5,845 nt of DNA from Verrucomicrobiota bacterium (GTDB lineage: Bacteria > Verrucomicrobiota > Verrucomicrobiia > Opitutales > UBA953), in the NCBI GenBank assembly GCA_009924965.1, contig RFQN01000094.1, positions 1-5,845 on the forward strand. The letters run 5' to 3'. Below, piece by piece: positions 1 through 5,845 of the stretch. The notes below the pieces were generated by a model that saw only the letters and a program-made list of their open reading frames with translations, made no database searches and was not told the origin of the DNA. Made by a program: the position numbers and the translations under genes. The number at the start of each line of letters is the position of its first letter. Position 1 is the stretch's first letter.

Positions 1-501
1 GACGTCGAGCTCGGCGTTGGAACGGATCAGCGTGATACCGCCGAGGAGACAGGGTCCGACGTTGTCGGCGTGCCAAGCGCCATCGGCCGCGGCCTCACCG
101 GCGACAACGAACGGAAGGAGTTGGCGACGGGTCAGCGGTTCGCCGAGCAGCTGGTTCACGGCGAAGGCCCCGCCGACGGCGCTGGCCGCGCTGGAACCCA
201 GGCCGCTGCCGAAAGGCATCTGCTTGTGGATCTCCATCTCGATGCCGACGTCGGTGCGGCCCAAATGACGGAGCAGGTCCAGGGCAGCGACACCGGCCGT
301 GTTCATTTTTGGGTCCAACGGGAGGCGGCCATCATCTCCCGTGATCTTCGTGATGCGAAAACCAGGCTGCGGCGAAGAACGGACGATGACCTCGTCGCCG
401 GGCAGTTCGATGGCGAAACCGAGCACGTCGAAGCCGCAGGCCACGTTGGCCACGGTGGCGGGCGAGAAAACCCGGACTTCTTGCAGTGGTTGTTTGGTCA
501 T
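1..501 (-). CDS. thrB: Homoserine kinase, N-terminal part (3' end beyond left edge)
   Basis: Homoserine kinase phosphorylates L-homoserine with ATP to O-phospho-L-homoserine, the penultimate step of threonine synthesis, in the cytosol. The visible 167 residues read MTKQPLQEVRVFSPATVANV at the start, followed by CGFDVLG (22-28), the usual ThrB N-terminus. The GHMP-kinase phosphate-binding loop is PFGSGLGSSAAS (96-107), and the ThrB-typical stretch GE...HADNVGPCLLGG lies at 135-155, with H144, D146 and N147 in the conserved positions. Family members are usually about 300 residues, so nearly half is missing beyond the edge; nothing suggests a broken gene. The ATG at 501-499 is supported by an AGAGG ribosome-binding site five bases upstream and by a start close to the conserved first beta strand. 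It is divergent from nadE. Other GHMP kinases share the loop, but the HxDNVxPxLLGG segment favours ThrB strongly. Confidence 0.95.
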   Translation of the reverse strand, partial: MTKQPLQEVRVFSPATVANVACGFDVLGFAIELPGDEVIVRSSPQPGFRITKITGDDGRLPLDPKMNTAGVAALDLLRHLGRTDVGIEMEIHKQMPFGSGLGSSAASAVGGAFAVNQLLGEPLTRRQLLPFVVAGEAAADGAWHADNVGPCLLGGITLIRSNAELDV

Positions 502-564
502 ATTGGCCTCTAAATCGGTGGAGAAAGACCTTTCGGGTTGCCTCCCCACGGGTCAACGGTGAAC
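502..564. promoter_or_regulatory. Divergent intergenic region between thrB and nadE
   Basis: This short stretch separates two genes transcribed away from each other, so the leftward and rightward promoters must lie in it or overlap the gene starts. It is less GC-rich than the flanking coding DNA. A perfect small inverted repeat, GAAAG-AC-CTTTC, lies at 523-534. On the minus strand a TTGACC at 556-551 resembles a -35 box, but the hexamer 17 bases further on (AAAGGT) is a poor -10 box. On the plus strand TCTAAA (508-513) resembles a -10 box but has no partner at the right distance. I see no riboswitch or terminator. The regulatory role is inferred from the arrangement rather than from a strong motif. 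Confidence 0.4.
507..511 (-). promoter_or_regulatory. Ribosome-binding site of thrB
   Basis: On the minus strand the sequence reads AGAGG, then CCAAT, then the ATG start. This gives a Shine-Dalgarno-like core with a five-base spacer, which supports the chosen thrB start. It is the only clear Shine-Dalgarno motif in front of any gene in this window. Confidence 0.6.
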
Positions 565-2529
565 ATGAGCGTTACCGAGCCTAAAATGCCTAAAAGGACT
601 CACCAGTTCGGGTTCGTGGCCGTCGCGGCCGCTTCCCCCTCCCTCCGTTTAGGCGACCCTGCGGCTAACGCCCTGCTGGTCATCCAAGCCCTCGAGAAGG
701 CCGCCGCGGAAGGCGCCGAAATCGTCGTGCTGCCGGAACTCTGCCTCACTGGCTACAGCTGTGGCGACCTCTTTGGGCAACGCACCCTCCTACAAGGCTC
801 CCTGAAGGCCTTGGGCCAGGTCGCCGAGGCCACGGCTCGGCTCGGCCTGACCGCCCTCGTCGGCCTGCCCCTGGAGGTCTCTGGCCGCCTCTTCAACGCC
901 GCCGCCTTCCTCTCCCGCGGCAAAATCCTCGGCGTCGTCCCCAAGACCCACCTGCCGAACACCGGCGAGTTCTACGAACAGCGCTGGTTCGCCTCGGCGC
1001 GCGTCGCCCCGGTCAAGGAAATCGAACTCCTCGGCCAGACGGTCCCCTTCGGCACCGACCTGCTCTTCCAGGCGTCGGACCTCCCCGATTGCGTGGTCGG
1101 CATCGAGATCTGCGAAGACCTCTGGGCCGTCGAGCCGCCGAGCGGCGCCCAAGCCCTCGCCGGGGCCACCCTGCTCTGCAACCTCTCGGCCAGCGACGAG
1201 CTCCTGACCAAGGCCGCCTACCGCCGCGACCTCGTGCGCGCCCAGTCGGCCCGCTGCCTCGCCGCCTACGTCTACGCCGCGGCCGGTGCCGGCGAATCCA
1301 GCACCGACATCGTCTACAGCGGCCACGGCCTCATCTCCGAGAACGGCGTCGTGCTCGGGGAATCCGAACGTTTCCGCTTCGAGCTGTCGTTGCTCGTCTC
1401 GCAGATCGACGTCGACAAGCTGCAGGCCGAACGCCGACGCAACAGCACGTTCTTCGGCGCGCCCTCCACCTACCAGCCGCGCGTCCGCACGTTCGAGCTC
1501 GGCCACCCGGTCGGCACCACGCCCAAGCTGCGCCGCCGCTTCAGCCAGCACCCCTTCGTGCCCGCCGACGCGCATCGCCGCGACGAGCATAGCCAGGAGA
1601 TCTTCGCCATCCAGTCGACGGGCCTCGCCCGCCGCCTCCGCCACACCGGCGCCCGCCACGTCGTCATCGGCGTTTCCGGCGGCCTCGATTCGACCCTGGC
1701 CTTGCTGGTGCTGCTCGAAGCCTTCGGCCGCCTCGGCTTGGACCGCAAGGGCATCATCGGCGTGACCATGCCAGGCCCGGGCACGACCGTCCGCACGCGC
1801 ATGAACGCGCTCAAGCTGATGGAAGCGCTCGGCGTCACCGCGCGCGAGATCCCCATCGGCGCCGCCGTGGAGCAGCACTTGGCCGACATCCAGCACCCGC
1901 CGGGCAAGCACGACGTCACCTTCGAGAACGCCCAGGCCCGCGAACGCACGCAGGTGCTCATGGACGTCGCCAACCAAGCCGGCGGCTTCGTCGTCGGCAC
2001 CGGCGACCTCTCCGAAGCCGCGCTCGGCTGGTGCACGTTCAACGCCGACCACATCTCGATGTACCACGTGAACATCGGCGTCCCCAAGACGCTGGTCCGC
2101 CACCTGGTCTCCTGGGCCGCGCACGCCCGCCACGTCGGCCATGAACGCGCCTTGCTGGAGGACATCGTGGCGACCCCGGTCAGCCCCGAGCTCCTGCCTC
2201 CGGGCGGCGACGGCGAGATCGCCCAGCAGACGGAGATGCTCGTCGGCCCCTACGAACTCCACGACTTCTTCCTCTACCACGTCGTCCGCAACGGCTTCCG
2301 CCCTGCCAAGGTGCTCTGGCTGGCCGAACACGCCTTCACGGGCAAGTACGACCACACGGAGATCCGCCACTGGCTCCGCACGTTCCTCACCCGCTTCTTC
2401 AGCCAGCAGTACAAGCGCTCGGTGATGCCCGACGGCCCCAAGGTCGGCTCGGTCGCCCTCTCGCCCCGCGGGGATTGGCGCATGCCGTCCGACGCCGAGG
2501 CCACGGCGTGGCTTGCGGAAATCGCCTAA
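565..2529 (+). CDS. nadE: Glutamine-dependent NAD+ synthetase (two-domain)
   Basis: The enzyme makes NAD+ from nicotinic acid adenine dinucleotide, ATP and glutamine, the last step of cytosolic NAD synthesis. The N-terminal nitrilase-type glutaminase domain (about residues 10-290) has the full catalytic triad: E58 in VVLPEL, K127 in VVPKTHLP and C183 in GIEICEDLW. The triad spacing (69 and 56) closely matches my memory of the M. tuberculosis enzyme (E52, K121, C176). The C-terminal synthetase domain carries the PP-loop SGGLDS at 371-376, then GTGDLSEAALGW, NIGVPKTL and the terminal RHWL...KRS..PDGPKV..LSPRGDWRMPSD block. At 654 residues it is near the M. tuberculosis form (679) and complete. 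The start is uncertain: TTG 538, ATG 565 and ATG 586 are in frame with no stop between, and none has a good ribosome-binding site. Homology begins near HQFGFVAVAAAS, so 565 or 586 is preferred. It is first in a likely four-gene operon. Confidence 0.96.
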   Translation: MSVTEPKMPKRTHQFGFVAVAAASPSLRLGDPAANALLVIQALEKAAAEGAEIVVLPELCLTGYSCGDLFGQRTLLQGSLKALGQVAEATARLGLTALVGLPLEVSGRLFNAAAFLSRGKILGVVPKTHLPNTGEFYEQRWFASARVAPVKEIELLGQTVPFGTDLLFQASDLPDCVVGIEICEDLWAVEPPSGAQALAGATLLCNLSASDELLTKAAYRRDLVRAQSARCLAAYVYAAAGAGESSTDIVYSGHGLISENGVVLGESERFRFELSLLVSQIDVDKLQAERRRNSTFFGAPSTYQPRVRTFELGHPVGTTPKLRRRFSQHPFVPADAHRRDEHSQEIFAIQSTGLARRLRHTGARHVVIGVSGGLDSTLALLVLLEAFGRLGLDRKGIIGVTMPGPGTTVRTRMNALKLMEALGVTAREIPIGAAVEQHLADIQHPPGKHDVTFENAQARERTQVLMDVANQAGGFVVGTGDLSEAALGWCTFNADHISMYHVNIGVPKTLVRHLVSWAAHARHVGHERALLEDIVATPVSPELLPPGGDGEIAQQTEMLVGPYELHDFFLYHVVRNGFRPAKVLWLAEHAFTGKYDHTEIRHWLRTFLTRFFSQQYKRSVMPDGPKVGSVALSPRGDWRMPSDAEATAWLAEIA

Positions 2530-2547
2530 GCCTGTTTGCTGGGGGGC

Positions 2548-4014
2548 GTGACGACTCCCGTACGCACCCATCCCGCCGCCACGCAGGCGCTGCTCGCCCG
2601 CCTGGGCGCCGGCAAGGTCAAGACCGACGAGGCCACGTGCTTCGCGGCTTCCTTCGACAACATGCGCCTGTCCTTCATGCCTGAGGCGGTCATCCGCCCG
2701 GACGTGGAAGACGACATCGGCGTCGTGCTGAAGCTCGCCAACGAACACCAGGTGCCCGTGACCGTGCGTGGCCGCGGCACCGGCAACACCGGCGCCAGCT
2801 CACCGATCCGCGGCGGCTGGGTCATCCACCTCGACCACTGGGACAAGATCGAGATCGACCCGATTTCGGCGATGGCGACGGTCCAGCCCGGCGCCATCAC
2901 GGCGCGCATCAACGAGCTCGCCGCCGCACACGGCCTCTTCTTCCCGCCGGACCCTTCGTCGCTCAAGCACTGCAGCATCGGCGGGAACATCGCCACGAAT
3001 GCCGGCGGTCTCCGCGCGGCCAAATACGGCGTCGTCCGCGACCACGTCTACGCCCTCGAAGGCTTCCTGCCCACGGGCGAGAAGGTCACCTGGGGCGCCC
3101 CGCTGCGCAAGTTCGTCAGCGGGCTCAACCTACGCGACCTCTGGATCGGTTCCGAAGGCACGCTCGGGGTCATCACCAAGGCCACGCTGAAGCTCGTCAA
3201 CAAGCCCAAGGCGCGCCGCACGTTCCTGCTGGCCTGCCGGACCGACGAAGGCGCGCTCGAGGCCGCCGCCGCCCTGATGGGCGCGCGCGTCAACCCGGCG
3301 GTCTTCGAGTTCCTCGACACGCAGACCGTCGAGGCCGCCGAGAAGCGCCGCGGCAGCCGCGTCTTCTCCACCGCCGAGCTGCACGGGGTCGAAGCCACCC
3401 ACGCCATCCTGCTCGTCGAAATCGACGGTCATCCCGCCGCCCTCGCCGAGGACGCCGAGAAGGTGCGCGCCTGGATCGCGAAGTACGCGGTGGCCTTCCG
3501 CGAGACCGACGTCGAAGCCGAGGCCGAAGCGCTCTGGGACATCCGCCGCACCTGCTCGCAGGCGATGTATGCCCTCGGCAACGCGAAGCTGAACGAGGAC
3601 ATCGTGGTGCCGTTCCGCAGCTACGTGGAGCTCATCCGCTACACCCGCGAGGTCCGTGACCGCGTGGGCCTGGCGACGCCGACCTTCGGCCATGCCGCCG
3701 ACGGCAACTTCCACGTGCACATCATGTACGACCGCGACAACCCGGAGCACTGCCGCAAGGCGGAGCAGGCGATCTACGAGGTCATGCAGAAGGTCGTGGC
3801 GCTGGGCGGTGCCATCACGGGCGAACACGGCATCGGCATCGCCAAGTCGCCGTTCCTCCGCCTCCAGCACTCCCCGGCCGAGATCGGCGCGATGCTGGCC
3901 GTGAAGCGTGCCCTCGACCCGAACAACATCCTCGCGCCGGGCCAGATCTTCGAGCCGCTCAACGTGTGGGAGCATCGTCCGGTCAAGGTCACCCTCGCCT
4001 GGGACAAGCACTGA
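2548..4014 (+). CDS. FAD-linked oxidase, GlcD / D-lactate dehydrogenase family
   Basis: This is a flavoprotein oxidising a small 2-hydroxy acid, such as glycolate, D-lactate or D-2-hydroxyglutarate, to the 2-oxo acid. The N-terminal PCMH-type FAD-binding domain (about residues 30-210) contains RGRGTGNTG (74-82) and FFPPDPSS..CSIGGNIATNAGG (131-154), followed by AAKYGVVRDHV and GSEGTLGVITKATL. The C-terminal FAD-oxidase domain has GHAADGNFHVHI (381-392; H382 and H389 are the likely metal/substrate histidines), GGAITGEHGIG (420-430; H427) and the closing KRALDPNNILAPGQIFEP. At 488 residues it is full length for GlcD (about 499 in E. coli). The start is uncertain: GTG 2548 gives a natural N-terminus (MTTPVRTHP), and TTG 2536, six bases after the nadE stop, is also possible. 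No glcE, glcF or iron-sulfur subunit lies beside it, so it may work alone or with a distant partner. The family is sure; the substrate is not. Confidence 0.92.
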   Translation: MTTPVRTHPAATQALLARLGAGKVKTDEATCFAASFDNMRLSFMPEAVIRPDVEDDIGVVLKLANEHQVPVTVRGRGTGNTGASSPIRGGWVIHLDHWDKIEIDPISAMATVQPGAITARINELAAAHGLFFPPDPSSLKHCSIGGNIATNAGGLRAAKYGVVRDHVYALEGFLPTGEKVTWGAPLRKFVSGLNLRDLWIGSEGTLGVITKATLKLVNKPKARRTFLLACRTDEGALEAAAALMGARVNPAVFEFLDTQTVEAAEKRRGSRVFSTAELHGVEATHAILLVEIDGHPAALAEDAEKVRAWIAKYAVAFRETDVEAEAEALWDIRRTCSQAMYALGNAKLNEDIVVPFRSYVELIRYTREVRDRVGLATPTFGHAADGNFHVHIMYDRDNPEHCRKAEQAIYEVMQKVVALGGAITGEHGIGIAKSPFLRLQHSPAEIGAMLAVKRALDPNNILAPGQIFEPLNVWEHRPVKVTLAWDKH

Positions 4015-4017
4015 GCC

Positions 4018-4683
4018 ATGGGCCGCACCGTCGCCGTGTTTGATTGGGATGGGGTCGTCGTCGACTCCGCGGTCGCCCATGAACGTTCCTGGGAACAGTT
4101 GGCCGTGGAGGAGAAGCTTCCCTTGCCCGCCGACCACTTCGTCCGTGGCTTCGGCAAGCGCAACGAGCTCATCATCCCGGATATCCTTCAATGGACGCGC
4201 GACCCGGCGGAGGTCCGGCGCCTGTCGTACCGTAAGGAAGAGCTCTACCGCGTCATCGCCCGCCAAGGGCATATCCGCGTCCTCCCCGGCGTCTTCGAAC
4301 TGCTCCGCGCCCTCCAGGCGGCAGGTATCCCGTGCGTCATCGGCACCTCCACGCAGAAGGAGAACCTGGCGCTGGCGTTCGAGCTCTTCGGGCTCGGCGT
4401 GTTGTTCCAAGGCGCCATCAGCAGCGAGGACGTCTCGCGCGGCAAGCCCGACCCCGAGGTCTTCCTCAAGGCCTGCGCCTTGGCCGGCGGTGACCCCGCG
4501 GCCTCCTTCGTGTTCGAGGACTCGTTCTCAGGCATCCAGGCTGGCCTCGCTGGTGGCTTCATCACCATCGCCTTGGCGACCACGAACAGCCGCGAAGCCC
4601 TGCTGCCGCAGAAGGCCCACCGCATCGTGCGGGACCTCTCGGAGGTCGATGCGGGGTGGCTCGTGCGCGGTCGGCTCGACTAA
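4018..4683 (+). CDS. HAD-superfamily hydrolase, beta-phosphoglucomutase / phosphatase-like
   Basis: This is a 221-residue haloacid dehalogenase-type phosphotransferase, cytosolic, with no signal peptide or membrane segment. Motif I is FDWDGVVVDS (8-17), with nucleophile D9 and acid/base D11. A helical C1 cap follows (about 18-95), including AHERSW and GFGKRNELI. Motif II is in VIGTST (107-112), motif III is K143 in RGKPDPEVF, and motif IV is FEDSFSGIQAG with E167 and D168 as Mg2+ ligands. D11 excludes a dehalogenase. The H..SW after motif I and the GK/R..E cap segment resemble beta-phosphoglucomutase and its sugar-phosphatase relatives. Phosphoglycolate phosphatase is another possibility, since the gene follows a GlcD-type oxidase. 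The ATG starts three bases after the oxidase stop with no clear ribosome-binding site, implying translational coupling. The fold and catalytic type are certain; the substrate is not. Confidence 0.9.
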   Translation: MGRTVAVFDWDGVVVDSAVAHERSWEQLAVEEKLPLPADHFVRGFGKRNELIIPDILQWTRDPAEVRRLSYRKEELYRVIARQGHIRVLPGVFELLRALQAAGIPCVIGTSTQKENLALAFELFGLGVLFQGAISSEDVSRGKPDPEVFLKACALAGGDPAASFVFEDSFSGIQAGLAGGFITIALATTNSREALLPQKAHRIVRDLSEVDAGWLVRGRLD

Positions 4684-4688
4684 GCGGC

Positions 4689-5845
4689 ATGGAGTTCCGC
4701 CTGCATTCCGACTACCAACCGATGGGCGACCAGCCCACGGCGATCGCGGCGTTGGACGCCTCGCTCCGGGCCGGCCACGCGCGCCAGACGCTGCTCGGGG
4801 TGACGGGCTCGGGCAAGACGTTCACAATGGCGAACCTGATCGCCCAGCAGCAACGGCCGGCGCTGATCATCTCGCATAACAAGACCCTGGCGGCCCAGCT
4901 CTACTCGGAGTTCAAGCACTTCTTCCCCGAGAACGCGGTCGAATACTTCGTCAGCTACTACGACTACTACCAGCCCGAGGCCTACGTCCCGCAGACCGAT
5001 ACCTTCATCGAGAAGGACTCGGCCATCAACGAGGACATCGAACGCCTGCGCATCAGCGCCAGTAGCGCCCTGCTCTCCCGCCGCGACGTCATCGTGATCG
5101 CGTCGGTGTCCTGCATCTATGGCCTCGGCTCGCCCGAGGACTTCCTCGCGCTGATGATCCCGCTCCGCCAGGGACTCGTCATCAAGCGCGACGAGCTGCT
5201 GACGCGGCTGGTCGCCAACCAATACTCGCGCAACGACGCCATCCTGGAGCGCTGCACCTTCCGGGCCCGCGGCGAGACCATCGACATCTGGCCGGCTTAC
5301 ATGGAGTCGGCCATCCGGCTGGAGTTCTGGGGCGACACCTTGGAGCAGATCCGCGAGCTCGACGCCATCACCGTCCGCCCCGGCAAGACGCTCGAGAAGT
5401 TCGACCTCTACCCGGCCAACCAATACGTGACCTCGGCGGACCGCGTGAAGAGCGCGGCGGAGGCCATCCGGGCCGAACTCGAGGAACGCGTGGCGTTCTT
5501 CGAGAAGTCCAACCGCCTGATCGAGGCCCAACGCATCCGCATGCGCGTCGAGCACGACCTCGAGATGCTGCGGGAGACGGGCTTCTGCTCGGGCATCGAG
5601 AACTACTCGATGCACATGGCCGGTCGCCGCCCGGGGGAACGCCCACACTGCCTGCTCGACTTCTTCCCCGACGACCGGCTGGTCTTCATCGACGAAAGCC
5701 ACGTGTCGGTCTCGCAGATCGGCGGGATGTACCACGGCGACCGCGCCCGCAAGGAGAAGCTGGTCGACTTCGGGTTCCGCCTGCCGTCGGCGATGGAGAA
5801 CCGCCCGTTGCGCCCCGAAGAGTTCGACGCCATATCCGGCCAGAC
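4689..5845 (+). CDS. uvrB: UvrABC system protein B, N-terminal part (runs off right edge)
   Basis: UvrB is the damage-verification helicase-like ATPase of nucleotide excision repair; it is loaded by UvrA and then recruits the UvrC nuclease. The visible 385 residues begin MEFRLHSDYQPMGDQPTAI, the standard UvrB N-terminus. The Walker A motif GVTGSGKT is at 37-44 (K43). The beta-hairpin that clamps DNA begins at the YYDYYQPEAYVPQTDTFIEK block (90-109), with its aromatic residues intact. The UvrA-interaction domain follows (about 150-250, including FRARGETIDIWP). The Walker B-type DESH box is at 335-338, then QIGGMYHGDRARKEKLVDFGFRLPSA. The numbering runs two residues below the E. coli protein (673 residues), so about 57% is present; helicase motifs IV-VI and the UvrC-binding UVR motif lie beyond the edge. 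The ATG is five bases after the HAD gene stop, with only a weak AGCGG-like sequence ahead of it. Confidence 0.98.
   Translation, partial: MEFRLHSDYQPMGDQPTAIAALDASLRAGHARQTLLGVTGSGKTFTMANLIAQQQRPALIISHNKTLAAQLYSEFKHFFPENAVEYFVSYYDYYQPEAYVPQTDTFIEKDSAINEDIERLRISASSALLSRRDVIVIASVSCIYGLGSPEDFLALMIPLRQGLVIKRDELLTRLVANQYSRNDAILERCTFRARGETIDIWPAYMESAIRLEFWGDTLEQIRELDAITVRPGKTLEKFDLYPANQYVTSADRVKSAAEAIRAELEERVAFFEKSNRLIEAQRIRMRVEHDLEMLRETGFCSGIENYSMHMAGRRPGERPHCLLDFFPDDRLVFIDESHVSVSQIGGMYHGDRARKEKLVDFGFRLPSAMENRPLRPEEFDAISGQ

Noticed and set aside
70..513. Plus-strand open frame of 147 codons at the left edge
   Set aside because: It is the antisense shadow of thrB, whose minus-strand translation carries the GHMP-kinase motifs.
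528..556. Candidate sigma-70 promoter for thrB (TTGACC, 17-base spacer, AAAGGT)
   Set aside because: The -35 box is good but the -10 hexamer matches the consensus at only two positions, so it is not listed as a promoter.
2530..2547. Possible terminator or promoter between nadE and the oxidase
   Set aside because: The gap is too short and has no stem-loop with a T-run; G-rich GGGGGG before GTG 2548 is too close to the codon to be a normal ribosome-binding site.
790..2748. Very long open frame (652 codons) on the minus strand, opposite nadE
   Set aside because: It lies antisense to a clearly conserved nadE. Its translation is a low-complexity mix of A, G, E, D, V, R and H with no recognisable motif, as expected from third-position GC bias in GC-rich DNA.
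3130..4410. Long minus-strand open frame (426 codons) opposite the oxidase and HAD genes
   Set aside because: It spans the antisense of two recognised genes, has biased composition and no domain signature, so it is a shadow frame.
3908..4879. Plus-strand open frame of 323 codons overlapping the oxidase end, the HAD gene and the uvrB start
   Set aside because: It is a +1/+2 frame shadow dominated by S, R, A, P and T, and it overlaps three real genes in another frame.
4680..5735. Minus-strand open frame (351 codons) opposite uvrB
   Set aside because: uvrB on the plus strand is unmistakable; this antisense translation is rich in V, L, D, R and G with no motif.

Overview
This window comes from a GC-rich bacterial chromosome and holds five protein-coding genes with almost no non-coding DNA. 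One gene points left, the other four point right, and the two outermost genes run off the window edges. No rRNA, tRNA, CRISPR array, insertion sequence or phage gene is visible. The lineage cannot be fixed from five conserved housekeeping-type genes. High GC, tight packing and four rightward starts without a convincing Shine-Dalgarno sequence would fit something like a Verrucomicrobiota (Opitutales-type) genome, but that is a weak inference.

Layout: (1) The first ~500 bases, on the minus strand, encode the N-terminal half of homoserine kinase (thrB, threonine biosynthesis). (2) A short divergent intergenic region of about 63-84 bases must carry the control signals for both directions. (3) A long rightward gene encodes glutamine-dependent NAD+ synthetase (nadE), of the two-domain type that resembles the Mycobacterium tuberculosis enzyme. 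(4) Next is an FAD-linked oxidase of the GlcD / D-lactate dehydrogenase / D-2-hydroxyglutarate dehydrogenase family. (5) Three bases later comes a HAD-superfamily hydrolase of the beta-phosphoglucomutase / phosphoglycolate phosphatase-like group. (6) Five bases after that, uvrB (nucleotide excision repair helicase subunit) begins; it is cut by the right edge just after its DESH motif.

The four rightward genes are spaced like one operon (gaps of roughly 6-18, 3 and 5 bases) and are probably translationally coupled. Three of them can be tied into a speculative theme. Oxidative DNA damage repair releases 2-phosphoglycolate; a HAD phosphatase could turn this into glycolate, a GlcD-type enzyme could oxidise the glycolate, and UvrB acts in DNA repair. 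NadE would supply NAD+ for NAD-dependent DNA ligase and redox reactions. This is a hypothesis from gene order only; the substrates of the oxidase and the HAD enzyme are not determined by the sequence. All recognised genes look intact with their key residues, and I do not see a clearly new system here.
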